Assembly: GCF_017876165.1 (NCBI RefSeq)
Contig: NZ_JAGINQ010000021.1
Coordinates: forward strand, 1 to 64,000
Source: Azospirillum soli
GTDB lineage: Bacteria > Pseudomonadota > Alphaproteobacteria > Azospirillales > Azospirillaceae
Reading direction: 5' to 3'
DNA length: 64,000 bases
Shown here: positions 8,326-16,414 of the stretch, in pieces
Layout of the letters: each line of letters starts with the position of its first letter
How positions within the stretch are numbered: position 1 is the stretch's first letter
Position numbers and translations under genes: made by a program
Notes under the pieces: generated by a model
What the model saw: only the letters and a program-made list of their open reading frames with translations
Database searches by the model: none
Told to the model about the DNA's origin: nothing

Positions 8326-8636
8326 GGCACGGATGTCCCGCTCAGGATCCCGGACACGGCATCGCGGATCGCGGTAATGCTTTCGAAGGTGCGGCGGCGC
8401 AGGAGATGTTCGGGAAACTCGATGTCGAACCGCTCCTCCAGCGCCAGCATCAGGTTCACCGACCCGTGGGAAGTCAGGCCGGCGGCGTAGAGGTCATCCT
8501 CATCCGACAACTCCCCCACATCGACGGTCAGCCACCCGCTGTCGCCCAGCAGGGATCGGATATCCTCGCTGGCGACGGTTTCGGTGGCCGCAGCCTGGGT
8601 GCCGTCAACCGCCGGCTGGAAAGCCGTCTGACGCAT
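8322..8636 (-). CDS. Acyl carrier protein
   Basis: 104 residues, ATG 8636 behind GGGAGG. The longer open frame upstream is discarded because it has no conserved content. The carrier fold is recognisable at DDLYAAGLTSHGSVNLMLALEE; by spacing to the EERF element, Ser56 is the phosphopantetheine site, in the context TSHG instead of the usual DSL. An extra N-terminal segment of about 20 residues is unstructured. It is the first gene of the operon and the probable acceptor for the amino acid loaded by the ligase two genes downstream. It may also be the substrate carrier for the flavoprotein. Confidence 0.85.
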   Translation of the reverse strand: MRQTAFQPAVDGTQAAATETVASEDIRSLLGDSGWLTVDVGELSDEDDLYAAGLTSHGSVNLMLALEERFDIEFPEHLLRRRTFESITAIRDAVSGILSGTSVP

Positions 8637-8941
8637 CAATCTCGCCTCCCCCTTTTCTCGAACGGTGCCTCTCGAACCGGAAACTTGCCCTGTGCGCGGA
8701 ACAACGTGCCGGGACAACGCGGATCGACGATTTTTGTTCGCCAGATTACCCGGCTTTTCGGGATCCCTCGCGTCTCTTATGAGAGGCAGGCGTAATATGC
8801 GTTTAATACTTGAAGAGGTGCTTTTCGTCCTTTTGGAGCAGCCCGCGCATCCCGTCGCGGCAACACCTTTGCCATTCGGCCCGCCGGACCTAGCTTGCTG
8901 CCCGCAACGGATCATCCATTCGACGACACCGGGAGGCTCAC
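8637..8941. promoter_or_regulatory. Divergent promoter region between carrier-protein operon and osmC
   Basis: About 300 bases without a gene separate the two divergent starts. The middle (8750-8830) is AT-richer, with CTCT-TATG-AGAG and a run containing TAATATGCGTTTAATA, and most likely carries both promoters. No conserved activator site was recognised. The osmC start has GGGAGG nearby. Confidence 0.4.
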
Positions 8942-9367
8942 ATGGCAATACGGCAATCGGATGCGGAATGGCGCGGCAATCTGGCCCAGGGGAAGGGCAC
9001 CATGCGGCTGGGCAGCGGCGCGTTCGAGGGGGCCTATTCCTTCCCGTCCCGTTTCGAGAACGGCACCGGCACCAACCCGGAGGAATTGATCGCGGCGGCC
9101 CACGCCGGCTGTTTCTCCATGGCGCTGTCGGCCGGCCTGTCCAAGGCCGGGCACACACCGACCCGCGTTCACACCACGGCGCGCGTGCATCTGGACAAGG
9201 TGGGGGAGGGCTTCGCCATCACCCGGATCGAGCTGGACTGCGATGCCGAGATCCCCGGCATCGACGATGCCACTTTCCAGCAGCAGGCTGATGGCGCCAA
9301 GAAGAACTGCCCGGTGTCGAAGGCGCTGGCCGGCACCGAGATTTCCCTGACCGCGAAGCTGCTGTAG
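8942..9367 (+). CDS. osmC: OsmC family peroxiredoxin
   Basis: 141 residues, the usual length of OsmC, aligning by eye over its full length with the E. coli protein: TNPEELIAAAHAGCFSMAL, then LDKVGEGFAITRI, PGID and KKNCPVSKAL. Cys57 and Cys123 are the redox pair that reduces organic hydroperoxides in the cytoplasm. The start ATG follows GGGAGGCTCAC. It is a single gene, divergent from the carrier-protein operon and convergent with parB. It is probably stress-induced, but no operator is recognised. Confidence 0.93.
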   Translation: MAIRQSDAEWRGNLAQGKGTMRLGSGAFEGAYSFPSRFENGTGTNPEELIAAAHAGCFSMALSAGLSKAGHTPTRVHTTARVHLDKVGEGFAITRIELDCDAEIPGIDDATFQQQADGAKKNCPVSKALAGTEISLTAKLL

Positions 9368-9385
9368 CCCCGCATCGGAACGACC

Positions 9386-9464
9386 GACTTGCGACGTCGA
9401 AAGCACCTTGTAATTGCATATTGGGTGCATGTGCAATTAACGGCTGCTCCCGACGTCGCAAGTC
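9386..9464. promoter_or_regulatory. Nested inverted repeats downstream of parB, candidate centromere (parS)
   Basis: GACTTGCGACGTCG (9386-9399) is repeated exactly in inverse orientation at 9451-9464. Each arm contains the self-complementary octamer CGACGTCG. Between them lies a second inverted pair, TAATTGCA (9411-9418) and TGCAATTA (9432-9439). The block fills the gap between osmC and the 3' end of parB. Symmetric sites next to parAB genes are usual for plasmid centromeres. A large-loop terminator shared by the two convergent genes is the alternative; there is no T-tract. Confidence 0.5.
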
Positions 9465-9480
9465 CGCTTGCTCGCCCCGT

Positions 9481-10335
9481 TCACTCTCCCAGCAGATCGT
9501 CGATCTGACGGCGCAGCTCGCGAAGCCGCTCGTGATGCTCGGAAACCATGGCGGAGCGAACGGCACGCATCGCCTCAATGTCCTTTCCGATGCGGTTCAG
9601 GCTGGTGCCCAACACGCGCATCGGCTCCAGGTTCGGGCGCGTCCGGGGCTTGGCCGCGCGCATTTCCCGCACCGTCATGCCGTCCTTGGCCTGCGCCCAC
9701 AGCGCGCGTTGAGCCTTCTCGCCTTCGACGGCGGCCAGTTCGTAGAGCGCGGAGCGGCTGACCGCGTCGGGTGCCGCCTGATACTCGGCCAGGATGTCGG
9801 AGGGCAGGGCGAGCACGCTCAGCCGGCGCGAGGTCTCGCTGTCCGACAGGCCGACCGCCGCCCCCGCCTCCACCTGCGAGAAGCCATAGTTGTCGATCAG
9901 CGCCTTCAGCCCGCGCGCGAGGTCCACGGCGTCGAGATCGACGCGCTGGACGTTCTCGATCAGCGCGATTTCCTCCGGCCGCCCTTTCGTGATGATCGCC
10001 GGGATGGTGGACCGGCCCAGCATGCGGTGAGCACGCAGGCGCCGCTCGCCGGCGACCAGACGGTACTGGCCGAATTCCTCCGTCTCGCGGACCAGGATCG
10101 GCTGCTGGAGGCCGTGCCGTTCAATGGATTCCGCCAGCGTGCGGAGAGCCTGCTCGTCGAAGACCGTGCGCGGCTGGTCGGGATTGGTGCCGATGCGATC
10201 CACATCGGCCTCGACCAGACGGGGCAGCACGCCGGACAGGCCGTGTAGGCTGGTGCTGACCTCCGGAATCGCCTCGCGGCCCGCCGGGCCGGCCATCATC
10301 TGCGTGCGGGTGGTGCGTTGAAGCTTAGGCGGCAT
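9481..10335 (-). CDS. parB: ParB-family partition protein (module 1)
   Basis: 284 residues from ATG 10335 (GGGGAA six bases upstream), overlapping the parA stop by 11 bp. The N-terminal CTPase fold shows NPDQPR, LVAGERRLRAH and IENVQRVDLD. A helix-turn-helix (GFSQVEAGAAVGLSDSETSRRL) follows, then a helical C-terminal region ending DDLLGE that probably dimerises. It binds centromere DNA and activates ParA for replicon segregation. Symmetric repeats at 9386-9464 directly downstream are the likely site. An earlier TTG start is less likely. Confidence 0.9.
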   Translation of the reverse strand: MPPKLQRTTRTQMMAGPAGREAIPEVSTSLHGLSGVLPRLVEADVDRIGTNPDQPRTVFDEQALRTLAESIERHGLQQPILVRETEEFGQYRLVAGERRLRAHRMLGRSTIPAIITKGRPEEIALIENVQRVDLDAVDLARGLKALIDNYGFSQVEAGAAVGLSDSETSRRLSVLALPSDILAEYQAAPDAVSRSALYELAAVEGEKAQRALWAQAKDGMTVREMRAAKPRTRPNLEPMRVLGTSLNRIGKDIEAMRAVRSAMVSEHHERLRELRRQIDDLLGE

Positions 10336-11362
10336 GGACGTTCCCCGATGCAACGGTCTCCGATGCGGTGCCGGCGGCCTGGATCAGGCGCCGGGCGATC
10401 TCCACGAAGGTCTCGATCCCCGGCGCGCCCGGATCGGCCTCCACCGTAATGCGTTGGCTGGCCGCCGCCTGGGAGTAGATGGTGGCGCGCGGGATCGGCT
10501 CGAACACGTGCATCGAGGCTCCCCAGACCTGTTGGATGTCGTCCAGCGAGGCACGGTCCTGGCTGAGCCGGGAATTGTACATGGTCGGCACGATGCCGAG
10601 GATTTGCAGCCGGGGATTCGCGCGCTGCTGCACCTCGCGCAGGGTGTTGTTCAGGTGGTCGAGCCCAAGGATCGCCGGCGCCTCCGTCTGGCACGGAATG
10701 AGGACGTAGTCCGACGCGACCAGCGCGTTCATGGTCAGCGCCGACAGGGCAGGGGCGCAGTCGATCACCACGAAGTCGTAGCGGTCCCGGATTTGCCCGA
10801 TCATCTGGCGCATGAAGCCGCTGGGGCTGATCTGGTCCTGAGTCATCTCCTTCTCGGCGACGGCGAGCGCGATGCTGGAGGGCAGGAGGTGAAGGTTGGG
10901 GTAGGCGGTCCGCAGGATGCAGGAATCGACCGGCGCCTTCCCGGTCAGGGCGTGGTACAGCGTGCGATCGGCCTTAGTCAGCTCCACCGTCTCACCGACC
11001 GGCACGCCGGCTTGGACGGTCGCGTTCGCCTGGCTGTCGCCGTCGATCAGCAGCGTCCGGTAGCCCGCGCGGGCCAGAACATAGGACAGGCACAGGCTCG
11101 TCGCCGTCTTGGCGGTACCGCCCTTCTGGATCGCCAGCGACACGGTCACGCACCGGCCGGGAGCGGCGTCCTGCGGCCGTTCCAACGTCAGCATCAGAAG
11201 AAGCCCAGCGACATCGGCCGGAATCTTCTCCTTACCGCTTTCCCACTTCGAAACCTTGGATTTGTCCAGCTTGCGTCCGGTCATTCCGTTCAGCGCCGCC
11301 GCCAAATCCGCCTGAGTCAACCCGCGTGATTCCCGCAGCGCCCGGATCTGGTCGCCGTCCAT
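10325..11362 (-). CDS. parA: ParA-family partition ATPase with N-terminal XRE domain (module 1)
   Basis: 345 residues. Residues 1-60 form an XRE-type helix-turn-helix (LRESRGLTQADLAAALNGM, then DKSKVSKWESGK). From about 70 comes a MinD/ParA ATPase with the deviant Walker A KGGTAKTAT (80-88), a DGDSQANAT loop and VVIDCAPAL. It segregates the replicon on the nucleoid and, through the fused HTH, probably represses its own operon. It is coupled to parB by an 11-bp overlap, the same arrangement as in the second module at 29877-30902. Confidence 0.92.
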   Translation of the reverse strand: MDGDQIRALRESRGLTQADLAAALNGMTGRKLDKSKVSKWESGKEKIPADVAGLLLMLTLERPQDAAPGRCVTVSLAIQKGGTAKTATSLCLSYVLARAGYRTLLIDGDSQANATVQAGVPVGETVELTKADRTLYHALTGKAPVDSCILRTAYPNLHLLPSSIALAVAEKEMTQDQISPSGFMRQMIGQIRDRYDFVVIDCAPALSALTMNALVASDYVLIPCQTEAPAILGLDHLNNTLREVQQRANPRLQILGIVPTMYNSRLSQDRASLDDIQQVWGASMHVFEPIPRATIYSQAAASQRITVEADPGAPGIETFVEIARRLIQAAGTASETVASGNVHAA

Positions 11363-11458
11363 GCCGTGCCTCCACCGATAGGGGTAGAGGGGAAGCTACC
11401 GGGTTGTCTTTCGTCGGTCAAGGGAGGCAACCGCCAATCCAGCACCCTTCGTCACTTT

Positions 11459-12361
11459 TCAGCAGGAAGCAGGATTTACTCCCGTGAGTTGGCGGTGATG
11501 GTGGTCCAGGACGGATGTCGGGGGACAACCTTCATCGCGGACCGTTTGCCCGGGCCTATCGCCCGCATTCGCCAGCAGGGCGTCGATGCGGCGGCGCAGG
11601 GTGTGCAGAGTCTCGCGGTCGGTCGTGGACAGCGGCACGGCGTCGCGGGGCGCCGTCTCCATGCGCTCGAACTGGCGCACGCAGCGGCGCGCGGCCATCA
11701 ACACGCGGGGCAGGGTGACGGGAGCCGCTGCCGCGGCTCTCAGCCGGCGCCGACGCGCCTCCCGCACCGTCAGGGTGCCCGCCTTGGCCGCATCCCACAG
11801 CGCGGCCTGCGCCTCCGGATCCCGCGTGCGCGCCACCTCCACGAGGACGGAGCGCGACACCGCCCGACGCACCGCCGGGTATTCCGCCTTGATGCGCTCG
11901 GGCAAACCGTTCAGGCTCAGGATGTCGCCGACCACCGTGCGGCTGCGGCCGATCAGCCGGGCGAGATCGTCACGGCCATAGCCGTCCTCTTCCGCCAGCC
12001 GGCGCAACGCTTCGGCCAGTTCCAGCGCGTCCAATCCCTCGCGCTGCATATTTTCGGCCAGCGACAGTTCGCCCGCCCGGCCGGCGTCCGGCTCCTCCAC
12101 CAGCATCGCCGGGATTGCCCGCCGCCCCAGAAAACGATGCGCCTCCAGCCGTCGCGCGCCGGTCAGAAGACCGTACCGCCCGGCACCGAGCGCGCTTACC
12201 AGGATCGGCTGGAGCAGACCATGTTGCTCGATGGACAGCGCGAGTGCATCGATGGTGGTGGGATCGAACCGCCGACGCGGGTGGTCGGGCAGGGGGGTGA
12301 TGCGGTCGATGTCCAAGGCGAGGATGGTCGCAGGCGTAATCGTTGGCATGATCGTTGACAT
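11459..12361 (-). CDS. Orphan ParB-like protein with altered GERR motif
   Basis: 300 residues from ATG 12361 (AAGGAAG upstream); an in-frame extension to 12574 lacks conserved sequence. It has the ParB N-domain (PLPDHPRRRFD, HGLLQPILV, SLAENMQREGLDALE) and helix-turn-helix (YGRDDLARLIGRSRTVVGDIL). In the CTP-binding motif the usual GERR is GARR (YGLLTGARRLEAH). It lies upstream of, and in the same direction as, parA module 1, separated by 96 bp, with no ParA of its own. It might load at another site, act as a regulator, or modulate the neighbouring module. Confidence 0.82.
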   Translation of the reverse strand: MSTIMPTITPATILALDIDRITPLPDHPRRRFDPTTIDALALSIEQHGLLQPILVSALGAGRYGLLTGARRLEAHRFLGRRAIPAMLVEEPDAGRAGELSLAENMQREGLDALELAEALRRLAEEDGYGRDDLARLIGRSRTVVGDILSLNGLPERIKAEYPAVRRAVSRSVLVEVARTRDPEAQAALWDAAKAGTLTVREARRRRLRAAAAAPVTLPRVLMAARRCVRQFERMETAPRDAVPLSTTDRETLHTLRRRIDALLANAGDRPGQTVRDEGCPPTSVLDHHHRQLTGVNPASC

Positions 12362-12740
12362 GGGCGCACACTTCCTTGAACGCGGTTCCGGCGGAAACGC
12401 GGCGGTTGCGGGTCGATTGAATAGGGGAAGGCAGGGCGGATTCCGCCCGAGTTCAACCAAACACTGCCAAGTTATAGGAATAAAGTCAAGATCTGCCGGG
12501 AGGAGAATTGAATTGCCCCACAATCCCGACGCTCGCCGGAGGTCGGTTTGAAAGAGCCTTGCGGGTTGAGGCAAGGGGACCGTTTCTAACCCTTCCGTAT
12601 TATATTAAAATTATCAGCAAAATCTGAAATTGCGCCCGCCAGAACGCCACGACCGCGCCCGACCAGTTCGGGAGGCGGTTCGTGGCGCATGGCTCACCAG
12701 CGCCGCGCGCCATCACGAATTGCAAAGGCCGGTCCGCCCG
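12362..12740. promoter_or_regulatory. Divergent promoter region between orphan parB and chemoreceptor gene
   Basis: There is no gene here. The stretch 12585-12625 is distinctly AT-rich (around TATTATATTAAAATTATC) and probably holds the promoter for the chemoreceptor. The parB-like promoter is expected around 12450-12500, where TATAGGAATAAAG occurs. No regulator site is recognised. Confidence 0.4.
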
Positions 12741-14738
12741 ATGAAAAGCATGATCGCCCGCCTGTCCATCTCCACCAAGGTGTCCATCCTGAACTTCGCC
12801 GGCATGCTGATGCTGAGCGGCGCCATTCTCGGCGTGATCGGGCAGGTGCTTTCCCGCGACCTGGAACGGCAGGCGGTCGAGATGCAGACGCTCAGCATGG
12901 AGATCGCCTGGAGCGCTCTGTCGGAAAAGGGCGGCGACTTCGCCCTGCGCGACGGCAAGCTGATGCTGGGCAATTTCGTGCTGAACGACAACAACGAGGT
13001 CGTGGACAAGATCAAGAAGATCACCGGCGGCACGGCGACGATCTTCCAGGGCGACACCCGCGTCGCCACCAACGTGGCGAAGCCCGACGGCAGCCGCGCG
13101 GTGGGCACCAAGCTGGACGCCGGCCCGGCCTACGACGCCGTGATCGGCCGCGGCAGCAGCTATCGCGGCATGGTGAAGATCCTGGGCGAGGACTATTACG
13201 CCGCCTACGACCCCATCAAGGACAAGACCGGGCAGGTCGTCGGGATCGTCTATGTCGGCATCAAGAAGGCCACCGTCTTCAAGTCCTTCGACGAGAACAT
13301 GCGGCTGGCGACCATCGGCGTGATCGGCTTCGCCGTGCTGCTGGCGGTCCCCGGCTTCCTGCTTCTGCGCGGCCTACTGGACCCGCTGAGCGCGCTGAAG
13401 CGCGTCATGGACGCTCTGTCGCAGGGCAACCTGTCGGCACAGGTCGCCGGCACCAACCGCCTGGACGAGATCGGCAACATGGCCCGCGCCGTGGTCGTCT
13501 TCCGCGATGGCATGGTCGAGGCCGAGCGCCTGCGCGCCGAGCAGGAGCGCCAGCGCCTGGAAGGCGAGGAGCAGAAGCGCCGCGCCCTTGAGGAAATGGC
13601 CGCGACGGTCGAGCGCGAAAGCCGCGAGGCGGTCAGCCGCGTCGCCGAACGGACCGAGGCGATGGACAGCAACGCCGGCGCCATGGCGCAGTCCGCCGGT
13701 CTGGTCGGCACCAACGCGCAGGACGTGGCGGCGGCGGCCGAACAGGCGCTCAGCAACGCCCAGGCCGTGGCCTCGGCGTCGGACGAGCTGACCGCGTCGA
13801 TCCGCGACATCGGCCTTCAGGTCACCCAGGCGAGCCGCGCGACCGCCAAGGCGGTGGAGGCCAGCCGCCACACCGGCGAGACGATCCAGTCGCTCTCGTC
13901 CGCCGTGGGCCGCATCGGCGAGGTCACCGGCCTGATCCAGTCCATCGCCAGCCAGACCAACCTCCTGGCGCTGAACGCCACCATCGAGGCGGCGCGGGCG
14001 GGCGAGGCCGGCCGGGGCTTCGCGGTCGTGGCGTCGGAGGTCAAGAACCTCGCCAACCAGACCTCCACCTCGACCGAGGAGATCACCCGCCAGATCGCTG
14101 AAATCCAGGCGGTGACCCAGGCGGCGGTGAACGCGGTGGAGGACGTCGGCGCCACCATCAGCGAGATCGACCAGATCGCCGCCGGCATCGCCGCCGCCAT
14201 GGAGCAGCAGGCCGCCGCCACCGACGAGATCGCCCGCAACGTCAACCAGACCGCCGCCGCCGCAACCGCCGTCTCCTTCCGCATCGCCGAGGTGTCGGCC
14301 GAGGCGACCAACACCCGCGAGCGCGCCGACGAGGTCCGGCAGGTTGCCGGCGGCGTGGCCGCCAGCATCGACGAGCTGAAGCGTGTGCTGGTCCGCGTCG
14401 TCCGCACGGCGACGACCGAAGTAGACCGGCGCCGCTTCCCCCGCTACCGCCTCGACGCCGCCTGCACCCTGACCGTGGGAGTCGGGGCGTCGACGCAGGC
14501 CCGCCTCGTCGACCTGTCGCGCTGTGGTGCTGCCCTGCGCACGGACGCCGCAGCACCGCTGCTGGGCCAGGGCATGCTAACTCTGGCCGACTTGGGGATG
14601 CCCGTGCCGTTCGACGTGATCGGCCACGAAGACGACCTGCTGCATGTCCGCTTCCGCACCGAGGACATGAACGAGGCCGACTTCAACAGCCGCTTCGACC
14701 GCCTGGAGCGCACGCTCGGCAGCCGCTTGGTGGCGTAA
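12741..14738 (+). CDS. Methyl-accepting chemotaxis protein with C-terminal PilZ domain
   Basis: 665 residues from ATG 12741. Order: TM1 (about 12-34), a periplasmic single-Cache domain (about 40-185, [22 protein letters not shown]), TM2 (about 190-210), HAMP, the methyl-accepting signalling domain with hairpin tip [20 protein letters not shown] (about 405-425), then a PilZ domain. PilZ has both c-di-GMP signatures, RxxxR (RFPRYR, near 565) and DLSRCGA (near 590). It senses a periplasmic ligand and signals to CheA/CheW, tuned by c-di-GMP. Azospirillum Tlp1 has a similar C-terminal PilZ domain. No che genes are near. Confidence 0.93.
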   Translation: MKSMIARLSISTKVSILNFAGMLMLSGAILGVIGQVLSRDLERQAVEMQTLSMEIAWSALSEKGGDFALRDGKLMLGNFVLNDNNEVVDKIKKITGGTATIFQGDTRVATNVAKPDGSRAVGTKLDAGPAYDAVIGRGSSYRGMVKILGEDYYAAYDPIKDKTGQVVGIVYVGIKKATVFKSFDENMRLATIGVIGFAVLLAVPGFLLLRGLLDPLSALKRVMDALSQGNLSAQVAGTNRLDEIGNMARAVVVFRDGMVEAERLRAEQERQRLEGEEQKRRALEEMAATVERESREAVSRVAERTEAMDSNAGAMAQSAGLVGTNAQDVAAAAEQALSNAQAVASASDELTASIRDIGLQVTQASRATAKAVEASRHTGETIQSLSSAVGRIGEVTGLIQSIASQTNLLALNATIEAARAGEAGRGFAVVASEVKNLANQTSTSTEEITRQIAEIQAVTQAAVNAVEDVGATISEIDQIAAGIAAAMEQQAAATDEIARNVNQTAAAATAVSFRIAEVSAEATNTRERADEVRQVAGGVAASIDELKRVLVRVVRTATTEVDRRRFPRYRLDAACTLTVGVGASTQARLVDLSRCGAALRTDAAAPLLGQGMLTLADLGMPVPFDVIGHEDDLLHVRFRTEDMNEADFNSRFDRLERTLGSRLVA

Positions 14739-15323
14739 GCGGCCCTGTGCACCGCTGTTTGTGCGCCATTGTGCGGATTGTGCACAGGCGCACTTCCGCA
14801 CAACGGGCGTATTTATCGCTTTCCCGTTTCCGATCAGCGATTTGCGCCCATCTGTTCGTATGCGTTCGTTGTGCACGCGTCGTGCACAAACAAGGGGCCG
14901 CTTTGTTAAGCCGCGTTAACCAGTGCAACACAATGCAGCACTTTTCCAGGGAATGTCGCATTGGTTAACGGGCGTCGAGTCCCCCTTCAGTTGGCCCAAT
15001 TACGAAGGCGTACGGTTCCCGTAGGTTGGACCAAGCGTCAGCGTGGCCCGGCATTCGGGCGTTCCAAACAGATGCAATTCGGGTGGTAGCGGTAAAAGGT
15101 TAGCCGAACGCCAAGAACAAAGAAAGAACGTTTTCCGTCACCACGCATGCGAAGAGCCAGGGGAAGCCAGAGCCGTTCATAAGCGTTCTGATCGCCGTGC
15201 ATTTTTAGGTGAGCGTGCAAGCAAAGACTGCGACAAACCGGCGCAGTTATACATTGTTCTAAAATCTGCTGGTTTGATTTTAATATTCTCTTTTCTGAAA
15301 GAAGTCGTGAAAGCATTGGCCTG
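14739..15323. other. Gene-poor stretch with TGTGCAC repeats at edge of a low-GC island
   Basis: The first 220 bases contain many copies of TTGTGC/GTGCAC in both orientations, among them the perfect palindrome at 14869-14889, followed by GTTAAC-type repeats (about 14905-14970). From about 15040 the base composition falls towards that of the AT-rich gene at 15324. A 93-codon frame (GTG 15043 to TGA 15324) ends in TGATG overlapping that gene's start, but its codon use is poor; it is not called here. Confidence 0.5.
14869..14889. repeat. Perfect inverted repeat TTGTGCACG-N3-CGTGCACAA
   Basis: Nine-base arms at 14869-14877 and 14881-14889 flank three bases. Related TGTGCAC or TGTGCG words recur at about 14745, 14759, 14770 and 14778. 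The cluster suggests a dimeric regulator binding several operators, or a protein-binding region such as an origin or centromere. The closest gene it could control is the AT-rich membrane protein at 15324. Confidence 0.6.
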
Positions 15324-16229
15324 ATGGGTAAGGGAACTCAGTGTTGGCATCTCACGCCTGAAGAGACGGTTTGGGCATGCTATGGAGCGGTGGTGGGCTT
15401 CGTTGCCGGATCGTATATTGGGGCATTGGCTTGTGGCTATGCCATGGCGACAACATGCAGACAAACAAACGAAAATATGCACAAGAAAAATATGAACGGC
15501 ATAATGCCGTGCACGTACAAGTTCATGGTTATGCCGTTTTCTATTTACATTATCATTGGATCGGCTGGAGTTTTTCACGGATACTCTTGGACTATCGCAT
15601 GTCGCGAGTTTTCTAGCCCATGCATGGTGCAGAATCCATTTTTTAATTTATTTACCCCCGGGCAACTAGCCAGCCAATTTGATGCAATACGCCTTCAGTT
15701 TTTCACACACAATAGACAATTTCACTCCGCAATGGAAGCAAATTCAGTCTTATCAATCGAACGGTTTTACATATTTACGCTCTTTTTCTGCCCATTATCA
15801 TCAATTGTTTTCGGCATATTGCACTGGAAGAGTGGAGCAATCTATATTTCAGAAGTTGCCATTATGGCTGCAAAGAAAGAAAAATCCAAATATGGCTACA
15901 ACGTTGACAGCATGATCATTGATGCAAATAAGAAAACTATTTTCAACACCTTGTTAAAACTTATGATTTCATGCTTATTTATCATAATATTTTTCGCATG
16001 GTCTGCACATCACACCATGTATGAATATATAGAAAATCCACCTGATATTAGTAGGAAAGCAAAATCGACGATGCAAAGCATGAGATTCGATCCTTTTGCC
16101 ATAGGACTCATATACATAACCATTTTCATGCCTTGCATTTCGCTTTCTCTTCTAACAGCATTTACAACCACGATGTGCGTCAATGTAAAAAAGATGCGAG
16201 AAGATATCGAAGAAAATCCAAAGCTATAG
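15324..16229 (+). CDS. Unrecognised AT-rich multi-pass membrane protein
   Basis: 301 residues, ATG 15324. I do not recognise the family. About five membrane segments are visible: residues 15-40 (VVGFVAGSYIGALACGYAM), 68-90, 148-172, 208-228 (LISCLFIIIFFAW type) and 258-286. A soluble loop rich in Lys and Asn follows segment 3. Cysteines are unusually frequent. Base composition and codon use (AAA, ATA, TTT) differ sharply from every neighbour, pointing to recent transfer. It stands alone, between a chemoreceptor and a copper oxidase terminator. No start-proximal Shine-Dalgarno is strong. Function is unknown; phage or defence origin is possible but unsupported. Confidence 0.7.
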   Translation: MGKGTQCWHLTPEETVWACYGAVVGFVAGSYIGALACGYAMATTCRQTNENMHKKNMNGIMPCTYKFMVMPFSIYIIIGSAGVFHGYSWTIACREFSSPCMVQNPFFNLFTPGQLASQFDAIRLQFFTHNRQFHSAMEANSVLSIERFYIFTLFFCPLSSIVFGILHWKSGAIYISEVAIMAAKKEKSKYGYNVDSMIIDANKKTIFNTLLKLMISCLFIIIFFAWSAHHTMYEYIENPPDISRKAKSTMQSMRFDPFAIGLIYITIFMPCISLSLLTAFTTTMCVNVKKMREDIEENPKL

Positions 16230-16360
16230 TTTACAGAGGAGAAAGGCCCGCTTCCTTCCGCGGATCGCCATGGCACCTTCGCTATTGAAGTAGATTTTTA
16301 CTCATAAAGGCGGCCGAATTCTCTTGTACCACCCCCGAAACCAGTTCCTCCAAACCGAAG

Positions 16361-16395
16361 AACAAAAAGCCCCCGGCGAGTGCTCGCCGGGGGCT
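16361..16395 (-). terminator. Rho-independent terminator of multicopper oxidase gene
   Basis: A perfect 13-bp stem, AGCCCCCGGCGAG (16368-16380) against CTCGCCGGGGGCT (16383-16395), with a T-tract on the minus strand at 16364-16368. It lies 20 bp past the oxidase stop and would also insulate the AT-rich gene on the other side. Confidence 0.9.
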
Positions 16396-16414
16396 TCGTC
16401 GTTTCACACCGCGA

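Noticed and set aside
15043-15324. 93-codon frame overlapping the AT-rich gene start by TGATG
   Set aside because: The first two thirds have random-looking composition and a GTG start without ribosome-binding site; kept as a finding only.
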